Positions 28,463-37,952 of a DNA stretch of 64,000 bases are shown piece after piece. The stretch is from Pseudomonadota bacterium (GTDB taxonomy: Bacteria > Pseudomonadota > Gammaproteobacteria > Burkholderiales > Sulfuriferulaceae). The number at the start of each line of letters is the position of its first letter. Within the stretch, counting starts at the first letter, position 1. Position numbers and translations under genes: made by a program. Under the pieces are notes generated by a model. It was not told where the DNA came from and ran no database searches. It worked only from the letters and a program-made list of their open reading frames with translations. The stretch spans positions 1 to 64,000 of the forward strand of contig JAJYPN010000011.1 of NCBI GenBank assembly GCA_021795395.1, given 5' to 3'.

Positions 28463-30109
28463 ATGACCTATCAAGTATTGGCGCGTAAATGGCGTCCACG
28501 AACCTTCTCGGAACTTGCCGGACAAGCGCATGTAGTGCGCGCATTAAGCAACGCGCTCAGCCAGAATCGCTTGCATCATGCGTATCTGTTCACCGGCACG
28601 CGCGGCGTGGGCAAAACCACCGTCGCACGCATACTGGCGAAAGCACTTAATTGCGAAACCGGCATAAGCGCAACGCCTTGCGGTGTCTGTTCGGCTTGTA
28701 CGCAAATCGACGCCGGGCGTTTCGTCGATTTGCTCGAACTCGATGCCGCGTCCAATACCGGCATCGACAATATGCGAGAAGTACTCGATAACGCTCAATA
28801 CGCCCCCACGGCCGGCCGTTTCAAAGTATATATCATCGATGAAGTCCACATGCTGTCCAAACCGGCGTTCAATTCCATGCTGAAAACGCTGGAAGAACCG
28901 CCGGAACATGTCAAATTCATCCTCGCCACGACTGACCCGCAAAAAATCCCCATTACGGTTTTGTCGCGCTGCCTGCAATTCAATCTCAAGCAGATGCCGC
29001 CCGAACTGATACGCGAACATCTGACCAGAATACTGGCGCTGGAAGCGATCGATGCACAGCCGGCAGCGTTACAGTTGATCGCTCGCGCCGCCGAGGGCAG
29101 CATGCGCGATGCCTTATCCCTGCTCGATCAGGCGATCGCTTATAGCGGCGGAGCAATCCTGGCCGACACGGTACATGGAATGCTCGGCGCGCTGGACCGG
29201 CATTATCTGTTCAATCTGCTATCGGCGCTGATTGCCGACGACGGGCCGGCTTTGCTCGATCAGGCGGGGCATATGGCGGCAAGAAGCATCGATTTCGATA
29301 CCGCATTGCGCGATCTCGCAGCTTTGCTGCAACAGATCGCCCTGATTCAGATCGTACCCGCGGCGCTGGACGAAGATACGCCCGAACGCGAAACCATCGT
29401 CAAGCTCGCTGCACAAATCGATCCGCAAACCGTACAGCTTTACTACCAGATCAGTCTGCTCGGTCGCCGCGATCTCGGACTGGCTCCCGACGAGTTCGCG
29501 GGCTTCAGCATGACCTTGTTGCGCATGCTGGCCTTTTTGCCGCAAACCCGCACCGCCGATTTACCCGTCAAATCTCGGCATGACACGCCCGCGCCCATCG
29601 CCGCCATAACCGAAACGAAGCGTCCGTATAACGATACCCCTGCACCCGAAGTTGGCGCCACCGTTACCCAATCCAGCGTAGCCGAGCCATCGCCCCCCGA
29701 ATTCGTTGCCAATCAGACGGGATGGAGCGAACTGGTTATCCAGCTCCAGCTCGGCGGACAGGCGCGCATGCTGGCGCTGCAATGCGAATTCGACCGGCTT
29801 GCCGGCAATACTCTGCATTTGCGCTTGCCGGTCGCCCAAAAGCATCTAATCGACAAATCGTATCAGGACAAATTGCGCGAAGCGCTCAGCAAACACTTCG
29901 ATCGCGCTATCCGGCTTGAAATCAGTCTGACCGAGGCCGATGCCAATACTCCGATCAAACAGCAAAACGAAGCCCGAGCCCAGCGTCAGGCGGCGGCAGA
30001 AAACCTGATACGGGAAGACGGTTTCGTACGCGATGCCATCAATCAGCTCGATGCGCGCATCGTCAGCGTCGAACCGATTACTCACACCACCAATCAAGGA
30101 GCAACATAA
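28463..30109 (+). CDS. dnaX: DNA polymerase III subunits gamma/tau
   Basis: A 548-residue clamp-loader ATPase. It has Walker [10 protein letters not shown] near residue 45, a zinc module with [10 protein letters not shown], the Walker B region [14 protein letters not shown], and the sensor/arginine-finger [16 protein letters not shown]. The C-terminal quarter is the tau-type variable extension. It loads the beta clamp. First gene of a dnaX-ybaB-recR-HIT series with 1-12 bp gaps. No clear programmed-frameshift heptamer was identified. Confidence 0.97.
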   Translation: MTYQVLARKWRPRTFSELAGQAHVVRALSNALSQNRLHHAYLFTGTRGVGKTTVARILAKALNCETGISATPCGVCSACTQIDAGRFVDLLELDAASNTGIDNMREVLDNAQYAPTAGRFKVYIIDEVHMLSKPAFNSMLKTLEEPPEHVKFILATTDPQKIPITVLSRCLQFNLKQMPPELIREHLTRILALEAIDAQPAALQLIARAAEGSMRDALSLLDQAIAYSGGAILADTVHGMLGALDRHYLFNLLSALIADDGPALLDQAGHMAARSIDFDTALRDLAALLQQIALIQIVPAALDEDTPERETIVKLAAQIDPQTVQLYYQISLLGRRDLGLAPDEFAGFSMTLLRMLAFLPQTRTADLPVKSRHDTPAPIAAITETKRPYNDTPAPEVGATVTQSSVAEPSPPEFVANQTGWSELVIQLQLGGQARMLALQCEFDRLAGNTLHLRLPVAQKHLIDKSYQDKLREALSKHFDRAIRLEISLTEADANTPIKQQNEARAQRQAAAENLIREDGFVRDAINQLDARIVSVEPITHTTNQGAT

Positions 30110-30110
30110 T

Positions 30111-30437
30111 ATGCTAAAAGGCGGCATAGGCAACATGATGAAACAGGCGCAACAAATGCAGGAAAACATGCAGAAAATGCAGGAAAAACTGGCCGAAATG
30201 GAAGTCGAAGGCGTCTCCGGAGCCGGTTTGGTCAAGGTACTGATGACCTGTCGCAACGATGTGCGACGCGTCAGCATTGATCCCAGCCTGATGAACGACG
30301 ACAAGGATATGCTCGAAGACCTGATTGCCGCGGCGATGAACGATGCCGTGCGCAAAGCCGAAGCGACCACCCAGGAAAAAATGAGCGGTTTCACTGCGGG
30401 ACTGAATTTGCCCCCGGGCCTCAAACTGCCGTTCTGA
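30111..30437 (+). CDS. ybaB: Nucleoid-associated protein YbaB/EbfC
   Basis: A 108-residue protein, [21 protein letters not shown], with the Met/Gln-rich first helix of the YbaB family and C-terminal [16 protein letters not shown]. The ATG at 30111 has an AAGGAG site at 30096-30101, so the longer open frame from 30033 is not used. It binds DNA as a dimer. The gene order dnaX-ybaB-recR is widely conserved. Confidence 0.95.
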   Translation: MLKGGIGNMMKQAQQMQENMQKMQEKLAEMEVEGVSGAGLVKVLMTCRNDVRRVSIDPSLMNDDKDMLEDLIAAAMNDAVRKAEATTQEKMSGFTAGLNLPPGLKLPF

Positions 30438-30447
30438 ACCCTGATTC

Positions 30448-31056
30448 ATGATGAAATCGCCAACCAGGCTGGCCGAATTGATCGCCGCTCTGCGCGTGCT
30501 GCCGGGTATCGGCCCCAAATCCGCCCAGCGCATGGCGTATCATTTATTGCAACGCGACAGGCCAGGTGCAATCCGCCTGGCCGCGGCGATCGATCAGGCG
30601 CTCACGCAAATGACCCATTGCACTTTGTGCAACGATTTCAGCGAAACGCCGGTTTGCCAGCTATGCGCTTCGACCGCCCGCGACGCCAGCCTGCTGGCTG
30701 TCGTCGAAATGCCTACCGATTTATTGATGATGGAGCAAACGCTGAATTACCGGGGCCTGTATTTCGTCCTCATGGGCCGACTGTCTCCGCTCGATGGCAT
30801 CGGTCCGCGTGAAATCCATCTGGACCGCCTGATCCAGCGCGCAGGCAACGGCATCGTCAACGAAGTCATTCTGGCCACCAATTTCACCATAGAGGGCGAA
30901 GCCACGGCGCACGCCATCACGGAACTGCTGCGACCGCGCAATATTGCCGTCAGCCGGATCGCCCGGGGCGTTCCGGTCGGCGGTGAACTCGAACACATCG
31001 ATTCAGGCACGCTGGCGCAGGCATTGAACGACCGGCGTCGTTGCGATGTCAATTAG
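30448..31056 (+). CDS. recR: Recombination mediator RecR
   Basis: A 202-residue protein with an N-terminal HhH ([17 protein letters not shown]), a four-cysteine zinc finger ([16 protein letters not shown], about 55-70), and a TOPRIM domain with [14 protein letters not shown] and the [10 protein letters not shown] motif. It acts with RecF/RecO in loading RecA at gaps. Confidence 0.97.
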   Translation: MMKSPTRLAELIAALRVLPGIGPKSAQRMAYHLLQRDRPGAIRLAAAIDQALTQMTHCTLCNDFSETPVCQLCASTARDASLLAVVEMPTDLLMMEQTLNYRGLYFVLMGRLSPLDGIGPREIHLDRLIQRAGNGIVNEVILATNFTIEGEATAHAITELLRPRNIAVSRIARGVPVGGELEHIDSGTLAQALNDRRRCDVN

Positions 31057-31068
31057 TGCCGCCTCAAG

Positions 31069-31488
31069 ATGACCGACATCGTTTGCCCATTATGCCAACC
31101 CTCCGGCGAAAACATACTCTGGCAGGATGAAACCTGCCGCGTCACGCTCGCCGGAGACGCAGATTATCCCGGATTCTGCCGTGTCGTCTGGCAGGATCAC
31201 GTCAAGGAAATGAGCGATCTCGATACCGCGCAGCAACAACGCATGATGCATGTCGTCTTCAGCGTCGAAACCGCGCTGCGCGATGCCCTCAAGCCGGATA
31301 AAATCAATCTCGCCAGCCTGGGTAATGTTGTGCCTCACTTGCACTGGCATATCATTCCGCGTTTCGCGCACGACAAACACTACCCTAACCCGATCTGGGG
31401 CGAACCCCGCCGCGAGAGCACAACCCGCCGAGATGATTACCTGATTGCCGGGATATTAAAAGCGGCTCTGGCGCAACGTTTGTCTTGA
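31069..31488 (+). CDS. HIT family hydrolase
   Basis: A 139-residue histidine-triad protein. The catalytic H-x-H-x-H motif is HLHWHIIPR near residues 93-101, and the N-terminus CPLCQPSGE has a CxxC pair. It hydrolyses nucleotide phosphoramidate-type or dinucleoside substrates; the physiological one is unknown. Directly follows recR by 12 bp, probably cotranscribed. Confidence 0.9.
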   Translation: MTDIVCPLCQPSGENILWQDETCRVTLAGDADYPGFCRVVWQDHVKEMSDLDTAQQQRMMHVVFSVETALRDALKPDKINLASLGNVVPHLHWHIIPRFAHDKHYPNPIWGEPRRESTTRRDDYLIAGILKAALAQRLS

Positions 31489-31529
31489 TTCCCGAATAAG
31501 TTACGAAGCATTTGTTTTCCCGATCGAAT

Positions 31530-31562
31530 TATAATACAATTTACTACAAATGTAGCTAGGGG
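31530..31562 (+). promoter_or_regulatory. Promoter/operator of the ParD/ParE-type pair
   Basis: A perfect -10 hexamer TATAAT (31530-31535) is followed by an inverted repeat CTACA-AA-TGTAG (31544-31555) and a GGGG ribosome site before the antitoxin ATG. No good -35 is visible at the right spacing. The inverted repeat is a plausible autorepression site for the TA complex. Confidence 0.5.
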
Positions 31563-31568
31563 AAATAG

Positions 31569-31796
31569 ATGAGTATGCCAGTCAGAATTGACGATAAACT
31601 TTACGAACAAGCAAAAATCACTGCGCAGGGCGAGTGTCGCACCATCGCCGGGCAACTGGAATTCTGGGCGAAAATCGGCAAAGCGGCACTGGATAATCCT
31701 GATCTTCCTATCGAATTCATCAGAGATATCCTGATCGCCCAGGCAGAAGATCGTAAACATCTTACTTCATTTGTGCCGGGACAATTCCGTGACTGA
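31569..31796 (+). CDS. ParD-like type II antitoxin
   Basis: A 75-residue protein, SMPVRIDDKLYEQAKITAQ followed by CRTIAGQLEFWAKIGKAALDNP. This matches the ParD-like ribbon-helix-helix antitoxin family, in which the first strand and the two helices make the DNA-binding dimer. It overlaps the toxin by 8 bp, the normal antitoxin-first order. Confidence 0.82.
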   Translation: MSMPVRIDDKLYEQAKITAQGECRTIAGQLEFWAKIGKAALDNPDLPIEFIRDILIAQAEDRKHLTSFVPGQFRD

Positions 31797-32064
31797 GATT
31801 CTGATTCAGCAAACGAATGGTTTTCTGCGGGCTTACAAAAAGCTGCGAAATAACCAAAAATTGGCCGTTGACCGGGCGATTGCAGACATAGCTCATAATC
31901 CCACGCTAGGAGAAGCGAAGAAAGGCGATCTTTCCGGCGTTTATATTTACAAGTTCAATTGCATAAATCAGCTGTTTCTCCTGGCTTATGAATACGATCC
32001 AATTTCACGGCTGTTGCTATTGGTCGGAACGCACGAAAACTTTTATCGCGACCTCAAGCGCTGA
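31789..32064 (+). CDS. RelE/ParE-superfamily toxin
   Basis: A protein of 91 residues from the GTG at 31789 (an upstream in-frame TTG at 31771 is less likely, lying deeper in the antitoxin). It shows the RelE/ParE layout: AYKKLRNNQKLAVDRAI helices, then DLSGVYIYKF, LFLLAYEYD and LLLLVGTHENFYRDLKR. It likely targets translation or gyrase, but which cannot be told. The pair sits between a HIT gene and phoR. Confidence 0.78.
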   Translation: MTEILIQQTNGFLRAYKKLRNNQKLAVDRAIADIAHNPTLGEAKKGDLSGVYIYKFNCINQLFLLAYEYDPISRLLLLVGTHENFYRDLKR

Positions 32065-32134
32065 CAAGCTCGTTTCTGACATTAATCGGTCAGGATTCTT
32101 TTAGCACCCTTAACCGCTTTCTCCAACCGCCCGC

Positions 32135-33448
32135 TTATTTCCTGATCACCCTGGAAACCGGAAAACAGGCGCTGAAGCAGCTGCCCTGGCCCACTTTGCT
32201 TTCTATCACCAGCCGACCCTGGTGACGGGTCAAGACATGTTTGGCGATCGCCAAGCCGAGACCGGTACCGCCGGTTTCGCGCGACCGGCCGCGATCCACG
32301 CGATAAAAACGTTCCGTCAGGCGCGGGATGTGATGCGCTTCTATTCCGTCGCCTCTGTCCTGCACGCTAAAGCATAATTCCTGTTCGCGCCAGGCCCAGG
32401 CGAGAGTAATCGCCTTGCCAGGCGGCGTATAACGCACGGCATTGCTGACGAGATTGCCCAACCCGCTGACGAGTTCGTCCGCATTGCCCAACAGGTCGTC
32501 TTCGCTATCGCTGACCAGATAAATGGGATGACGTCCCGCGCTCAGGCTCAACGCATCCTGATACAGTGTCTGGATCAGATCGGGCATGTCGATGCGTTTT
32601 TCCACCAGTCTATTTTGCGGGCTTTCCAGGCGCGACAGCGCCAGCAAATCTTCTACCAGCCGTCGCATGCGTTCGGTCTGCTGCTGCATCAGATCGCAAT
32701 ATTTATATAGATCTTCGGGTAATATATTGCGCATGTCCAGAAACGTTTCCAGGAAACCGCCGACTACCGTCAACGGCGTACGCAGTTCATGCGAAACGTT
32801 GGCCACAAAATCGCGGCGCATGGCTTCCACCATTTCAAACTGGGTAACGTCGCGGGAAATGAGCATTTTCTGTTTATCGCCGAACGGCACCATTTGCACC
32901 GATAGAGTCATATCCCGCGAACAGGGCGATTTCATGACGAACGGCCAGCGATAATCGTCGCCGCCCAAATAATCGTGAAACGCCGACTGGCGAATCAGGT
33001 AACCGATAAACTGGCCGCGGTCCGATTTATCGTCCAGACCGAAATGACGACAGGCGGCGGGATTGAACCAGTCGATCTGGTCTGCTTCATTGAGCATCAC
33101 GATTCCGTCCGGAATGGCCTGCGCGGCGTGTTCAAAACGATCCAGTACCGCAAACAGTTTGGAATTGCTGCGTTTATGCAGCCGGATCAAGCGTTCGAGC
33201 GCGTAAAATATTTCATCCCAGGCTCCGCTTGCTACCGGAACCGGGCTGATGTCGCCTTTCATCAGCCAATTGGTCAGAACCGACATATAATAGATGTGAT
33301 ACCCAAGATAGATGGACAACCCGGCTATCGCCACTGCCAGACCTGCGATCAATCCCCCGTACAAGCCGACGCCGGATGCGCCGACGCCCAATACCAACAG
33401 CACGATTAACGGGCGCCACCAGAATTCGCTCAAATCCATCCCCAACAC
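32135..33448 (-). CDS. phoR: Phosphate-regulon sensor kinase PhoR
   Basis: A 437-residue membrane histidine kinase. Two N-terminal hydrophobic segments (about residues 12-50), a PAS-like region (GIVMLNEADQIDWFNPAACRHF), the H-box FVANVSHELRTPL, and N/G boxes (LGNLVSNAVRYTP, DRGDGI, GTGLGLAIAKHV). It phosphorylates PhoB under phosphate limitation. It lies 38 bp downstream of phoB, same strand. Confidence 0.93.
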   Translation of the reverse strand: MLGMDLSEFWWRPLIVLLVLGVGASGVGLYGGLIAGLAVAIAGLSIYLGYHIYYMSVLTNWLMKGDISPVPVASGAWDEIFYALERLIRLHKRSNSKLFAVLDRFEHAAQAIPDGIVMLNEADQIDWFNPAACRHFGLDDKSDRGQFIGYLIRQSAFHDYLGGDDYRWPFVMKSPCSRDMTLSVQMVPFGDKQKMLISRDVTQFEMVEAMRRDFVANVSHELRTPLTVVGGFLETFLDMRNILPEDLYKYCDLMQQQTERMRRLVEDLLALSRLESPQNRLVEKRIDMPDLIQTLYQDALSLSAGRHPIYLVSDSEDDLLGNADELVSGLGNLVSNAVRYTPPGKAITLAWAWREQELCFSVQDRGDGIEAHHIPRLTERFYRVDRGRSRETGGTGLGLAIAKHVLTRHQGRLVIESKVGQGSCFSACFPVSRVIRK

Positions 33449-33486
33449 AGGCCGTCTTGCGTTAGCCGAGTCAATTATTCCGTAAT

Positions 33487-34176
33487 TTATGATTGCGCCG
33501 AAAGCCGATAGCCAGCCCCGCGCACGGTTTCAATCAAATCTTCGTGCCCGGAGACTTCCAGAGCCAGGCGCAATCGGCGGATATGTACATCGACAGTACG
33601 CTCTTCCACGAAAACATGATCGCCCCAGACATGATCCAGCAATTGCGCTCTCGAGTATACACGCTCGGGATGCGTCATCATGAAATGCAGCAAACGAAAC
33701 TCGGTGGGCCCCAGCTCCAGCGCCACGTTATTGCCGATGACACGATGACTGACGGGATCCAGGCTCAGGCCGCGCACTTCGACGCGGTCTTCTGTCATTT
33801 GCGGCGCGCGGCGGCGCAGTACCGCTTTGATGCGCGCCGACAATTCGCGCGGCGAAAACGGTTTGGTTATATAATCATCGGCGCCGGTTTCGAGACCCAG
33901 CACCTTGTCGCGCTCGTCGCCTCTGGCCGTAAGCATGATGATAGGCACTTGCTTCATCCGTACGTCGGTGCGGAATATTCGCGCCAGTTCGATTCCGCTC
34001 ATTCCCGGCAGCATCCAGTCGAGCAACATGAGATCCGGCAATGTTTCGCGCGTAATCATCAGGGCCTGTTCGGCGGAGTCGGCGCACATGACGGCATGAC
34101 CGGCTTGCGAGAGATTGAATTTCACCAATTCCTGTATACCCGGCTCATCTTCAACCAACAATATCGTCGCCGCCAT
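33487..34176 (-). CDS. phoB: Phosphate-regulon response regulator PhoB
   Basis: A 229-residue OmpR-family regulator. The receiver domain carries the acidic pair in VEDE and Asp53 in LLDWMLPGMSG; the C-terminal winged helix has EFRLLHFMMTHPERVYSRAQLLDHVWG and ERTVDVHIRRLR. The ATG at 34176 has a GGGAG site; the open frame to 34197 would start inside the -10 element. Upstream is a triple Pho box, implying autoregulation. Confidence 0.95.
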   Translation of the reverse strand: MAATILLVEDEPGIQELVKFNLSQAGHAVMCADSAEQALMITRETLPDLMLLDWMLPGMSGIELARIFRTDVRMKQVPIIMLTARGDERDKVLGLETGADDYITKPFSPRELSARIKAVLRRRAPQMTEDRVEVRGLSLDPVSHRVIGNNVALELGPTEFRLLHFMMTHPERVYSRAQLLDHVWGDHVFVEERTVDVHIRRLRLALEVSGHEDLIETVRGAGYRLSAQS

Positions 34177-34196
34177 GAATAGTCTCCCTGGTTTCA

Positions 34197-34245
34197 ATTA
34201 TAATATTCGCTATCATATGACAAGAAAATGACAAGAAAATGACAA
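34197..34245 (-). promoter_or_regulatory. PhoB promoter with three-repeat Pho box
   Basis: On the minus strand TTGTCAT occurs three times at 11-bp spacing (plus-strand ATGACAA at 34217, 34228, 34239), the direct-repeat geometry that PhoB binds. A TATAAT -10 lies at 34197-34202. The divergent tsaD start is at 34283, so the site could also influence tsaD. Confidence 0.85.
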
Positions 34246-34282
34246 TTTTGTCTCCAAACGGATTAAAAGCTCAATTATTAAT

Positions 34283-35353
34283 ATGTTAGTATTGGGTATC
34301 GAATCTTCCTGCGATGAAACCGGCGTCGCATTATACGATAGCGATCAAGGTCTGCTCGGTCACGCACTGCATAGCCAGATCGCCATGCATGCGGAATACG
34401 GCGGCGTTGTTCCCGAGCTTGCCTCGCGCGATCATCTGCGCAGGATACTGCCACTGACCCGGCGTGTACTCGAAGCGGCGCAACTGCAACTGGCCGATGT
34501 CGATGCGATTGCTTACACCGAAGGACCCGGCCTCGCCGGCGCTTTGCTGGTCGGCACCGGCATCGCCCACGCTCTCGGCGTCGCTCTGTCGATACCCGTA
34601 CTCGGAGTTCATCACCTCGAAGGTCATTTACTCTCACCCTTGCTGTCATCCGATCCGCCCGATTTTCCTTTCGTCGCACTACTGGTATCGGGCGGCCATA
34701 CCCAACTGATGGAAGTGCAGACAGTCGGCCGCTACCGTACCCTGGGCGACACGCTCGACGATGCTGCCGGCGAAGCCTTCGACAAAACCGCGCAGTTGCT
34801 GGGGCTTGCATATCCGGGCGGCGCGGCTTTATCCCGGTTGGCGGAATCCGGCGATCCGCTGCGTTTTCGATTGCCTCGTCCCATGCTTCATTCGGGCGAT
34901 CTGAATTTCAGCTTCAGCGGTTTGAAAACCGCGGTCCTCAATCTTGCGCAAAAATATCCGGAAATTTCCGATCGCGCCGACATCGCAGCCGCATTCCAGC
35001 TGGCCATGACCGACGTGTTATCGGCCAAATCCGTCGCTGCGCTCAAAATCGCCGACTGCAAACGGCTGGTCGTGGCCGGCGGCGTCGGCGCCAATCGACA
35101 GTTGCGCTCAGCGCTCGCTCTGAGCGTTCAAACCATGGACGCACAGGTTTATTTCCCCGAACTGGCCTTCTGTACCGACAACGGCGCAATGATCGCTTAC
35201 GCCGGAGCGATGCGGCTGCGCTACGGCGGTCACGAAGCCGGACCGTTTACCGTGAGACCACGCTGGGATCTGGAGACAATGGCTAGTCCCGACTGCGCCG
35301 ATCAACAGACCGAGAGCGCCGATTTACGCGCCAGCAAATCGTCGAATGCCTGA
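34283..35353 (+). CDS. tsaD: tRNA threonylcarbamoyladenosine synthase subunit TsaD
   Basis: A 356-residue ASKHA-fold protein starting [19 protein letters not shown], with the metal-binding HLEGH, the SGGHTQL strand and the [18 protein letters not shown] segment. It transfers the threonylcarbamoyl group to A37 of ANN-decoding tRNAs with TsaB/TsaE. The 3' end overlaps the convergent TPR gene by 52 bp; the C-terminus is about 15-20 residues longer than the E. coli protein. Confidence 0.96.
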   Translation: MLVLGIESSCDETGVALYDSDQGLLGHALHSQIAMHAEYGGVVPELASRDHLRRILPLTRRVLEAAQLQLADVDAIAYTEGPGLAGALLVGTGIAHALGVALSIPVLGVHHLEGHLLSPLLSSDPPDFPFVALLVSGGHTQLMEVQTVGRYRTLGDTLDDAAGEAFDKTAQLLGLAYPGGAALSRLAESGDPLRFRLPRPMLHSGDLNFSFSGLKTAVLNLAQKYPEISDRADIAAAFQLAMTDVLSAKSVAALKIADCKRLVVAGGVGANRQLRSALALSVQTMDAQVYFPELAFCTDNGAMIAYAGAMRLRYGGHEAGPFTVRPRWDLETMASPDCADQQTESADLRASKSSNA

Positions 35354-37878
35354 ACAATCCGCTGCACGTACGGATTTTTAAACGCCAAGCTGGTTTGTTC
35401 CTTTTCGGGATGGATCAGCATCGTCGCGTTGGCTTCGAACAATAAAATTCTGCCGTCGGGCAACAGCGTAAAATCCGCTCCGGCATAATCCAGATTCAGC
35501 TTGCGGCCTATCGCTGTCATTGCGACCATGCCCCGAGCGCCGAGGACCCGATCGGAATTTTCGAGAAATTGCCGTTCTTCTGCCAGTTTCCACGCTACGT
35601 CCTGCATTTCCGCAGTGGCATAATGCACCATCCAGTGCGGCGAAATCGCCAGATGGTATGGAAACGGTTGACCATCGATGAATATCATGCGGTATTTGCG
35701 AAAAAAACCGTCTTCCGAACGATAATCATAATAAGCCGACACATACATGATCTCGCCCTGCTCCGCCGCCAACCGCTCCTGCAGCGCGGCCTCGGTTGCG
35801 AGCAGCGTCATTTGCTCGCCGCCGTGCGATCCGGCCGGCCTCGCCAAAACCGGAAATGGCAGATTCCCCGGAAACCCGTCGCCACGCTCGATGCGCCATA
35901 CCGGCGGCACGATCACGTCCTCCACTTCGCCCAGCAAAGCCGGCATCCGGTGACGGGCGGTACGCGCAACAGAGTCTGGCGGGTTCAGTATCGGCCGGTT
36001 ACAGTGCTCGATGAATGCCGCGATCGGCGCGGAAGTATTGCCGGTCATATCCGGCTCGCCGACGGCGTTGAACACTACGTCATAACCGGGCAATGCCGAC
36101 CAGGCGCTTGCCCCAGCGTATTCAACCATCCACTCTATCGTATTATTGGTTGCCGACGGCAACAGATGCGCAACGGGCACATTGCCTTTTTCCACCCCCA
36201 ACAATATCAGTACGGTACGCTTCGCGGTCGCCGTAACGTTGCTGAACCAGCATTGACGGCTATATGCCAGATCCATATGCTTTCGAGCCTCGGCCGTCCG
36301 ACCATCGTTGACCATAATCGCCGATAGATTGCGATGCGCAACGACCGAAACCGCATCGACTTCCAGAGCTCGCCGATACCAGCTTTCCGCCAGTGCGTAC
36401 TGCTCGGCTCCGGAATACAGTATGCCGAGATTGCACAGCGTTTGCGCATCGATTTTGTACACCAGCGCCCGTTGATAGCTGGCGGCGGCTTCCTCCATCC
36501 GTCCCAGCTCCTTGAGCGCATTGCCGAGGTTATTGTGCGCTTCGGCGTAATCCGGCTTTAGTTCCAGCGCCCGGCGATAGTTTGCGACCGCTTCGTCCAG
36601 CCGGGCTTGCGCCTGAAATATGCCGGCCAAATTATAATGCGTTTCGGCCGAATCGGGTTTGATCTTCAAGGCGCGCTCATAGCAGGCGATGGCCTGCTCG
36701 GCTTCGCCCGATTCCTGCAAGGCGCAACCGAGATTATTATGCACTTCGACAGAAGCGGGATTCAAAACCATGGCGCGCCGATAGCTGTCGATCGCGTCCT
36801 CGAATTCACCTTGAGCATGCAACGTGCTGCCGAGATTATTGTACGCTTCGGCATAATCCGGCTTTAAATCCAGCGCACGGCGATAGCTTACGGCCGCTTC
36901 GTCCCATCTGCCCAAATCTTTAAGTGCATTGCCGAGGTTATTGTAAGCCTGAGCATAAGCAGGCTGGCACGCCACCGCCTGGCGGTAGCTGAGCACCGCA
37001 TCTTCGGTGTTTCCCATCTGTTTCAGCGCATTGCCGAGATTGTAATGCAGTACGGCATAATCGGGCCGTACCGCCAGCGCCTGCCGGTAGCTGGCGATGG
37101 CGTCTTTCATATCGCCTTTGTCCTTCAATGCATTGCCCAGGTTATTCCAGGCTTCGGCATAGCTGCGGTCGCAGGCGATCGCCAGCCGGTAACTGCTGAT
37201 CGCATCATCCAGTGCCAGTCGGGTTTGCAGCGCATTGCCGAGATTATTGTGCGCCTCGGCATAATCCGGTTGAAGCGCCAGCGCTCGGCGATAATGAGCT
37301 ATCGCCGTCTCCAGATCGTTTTCTTCCTGCAGCACGTTTGCCAGGTTGTAATGGATCATTGCCGATCCGGGCATGATTTCCAGCGCCCGGCGATAGCTCA
37401 ATTTCGCTTCCGCAAGCTTGCCCTGTTCTTTCAATGCATTCGCCAGATTATTATGCGCTTCAACATAATCCGGCTTGCGCACTATCGCCAGCCGGTAATG
37501 TTCCGTCGCCGCTTCCAGCTCGCCGGCTTGCTGCAACACTACGCCGAGATTGGCATAATAATCCGGATTCAGCGTATTGGCGGCAATGGCTTTGCCCATC
37601 AAATTGATAGCCGCCGCATTCTTACCTTGCGCATGGGCAATCAACCCGAGCAGATATAACGCATCTGCATGAGCCGGTTCATTTTTCAGTATCTCCTGGT
37701 AAAGTTTCTCGGCATGCGGCAGATTGCCGCTTTGATGATACGACAAGGCTAGCCGCAGAAGTGCGGCCGATATCGCGGCTTCCTGCCTGACAGGCGCCTG
37801 GTCGATACGCATACAGCAATGTTTGTATTTTTTTCCGCTGCCGCAGGAGCATAAGGCATTACGACTGGTTTTTTGCAT
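35302..37878 (-). CDS. SEC-C/TPR/ATP-grasp-like fusion protein
   Basis: An 858-residue three-part protein. Residues 1-25 are a SEC-C zinc motif ([13 protein letters not shown]). Residues 35-545 hold about 15 consecutive TPR units (repeated [12 protein letters not shown] consensus). Residues 560-850 form a domain shared with the 42341-43579 protein ([51 protein letters not shown]), which resembles RimK/glutathione-synthetase-type ATP-grasp ligases. The substrate is unknown; TPR plus SEC-C suggest binding a protein partner. The coding DNA is internally repetitive because of the TPRs. No signal peptide, so cytoplasmic. Confidence 0.75.
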   Translation of the reverse strand: MQKTSRNALCSCGSGKKYKHCCMRIDQAPVRQEAAISAALLRLALSYHQSGNLPHAEKLYQEILKNEPAHADALYLLGLIAHAQGKNAAAINLMGKAIAANTLNPDYYANLGVVLQQAGELEAATEHYRLAIVRKPDYVEAHNNLANALKEQGKLAEAKLSYRRALEIMPGSAMIHYNLANVLQEENDLETAIAHYRRALALQPDYAEAHNNLGNALQTRLALDDAISSYRLAIACDRSYAEAWNNLGNALKDKGDMKDAIASYRQALAVRPDYAVLHYNLGNALKQMGNTEDAVLSYRQAVACQPAYAQAYNNLGNALKDLGRWDEAAVSYRRALDLKPDYAEAYNNLGSTLHAQGEFEDAIDSYRRAMVLNPASVEVHNNLGCALQESGEAEQAIACYERALKIKPDSAETHYNLAGIFQAQARLDEAVANYRRALELKPDYAEAHNNLGNALKELGRMEEAAASYQRALVYKIDAQTLCNLGILYSGAEQYALAESWYRRALEVDAVSVVAHRNLSAIMVNDGRTAEARKHMDLAYSRQCWFSNVTATAKRTVLILLGVEKGNVPVAHLLPSATNNTIEWMVEYAGASAWSALPGYDVVFNAVGEPDMTGNTSAPIAAFIEHCNRPILNPPDSVARTARHRMPALLGEVEDVIVPPVWRIERGDGFPGNLPFPVLARPAGSHGGEQMTLLATEAALQERLAAEQGEIMYVSAYYDYRSEDGFFRKYRMIFIDGQPFPYHLAISPHWMVHYATAEMQDVAWKLAEERQFLENSDRVLGARGMVAMTAIGRKLNLDYAGADFTLLPDGRILLFEANATMLIHPEKEQTSLAFKNPYVQRIVQAFDDLLARKSALSVC

Positions 37879-37952
37879 ACGCCTATCTGATAATCCAAAC
37901 CGAAACTCTAACAGAAATAGTAGTTATTACATCATTACGGCCAGATAATACC

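Noticed and set aside
28155-28544. 129-codon minus-strand ORF overlapping the rpsU promoter and dnaX start
   Set aside because: It covers a clear promoter and the start of a well-supported gene, and has no family pattern.
32076-32104. Possible terminator between the RelE-like toxin and phoR
   Set aside because: The stem is only 5-6 bp with an 8-base loop and the T run is interrupted; too weak to call.
36207-37600. Regular DNA repeats suggesting a repeat array or CRISPR
   Set aside because: They are about 102 bp apart, in frame, and explained by TPR units of the coding sequence.
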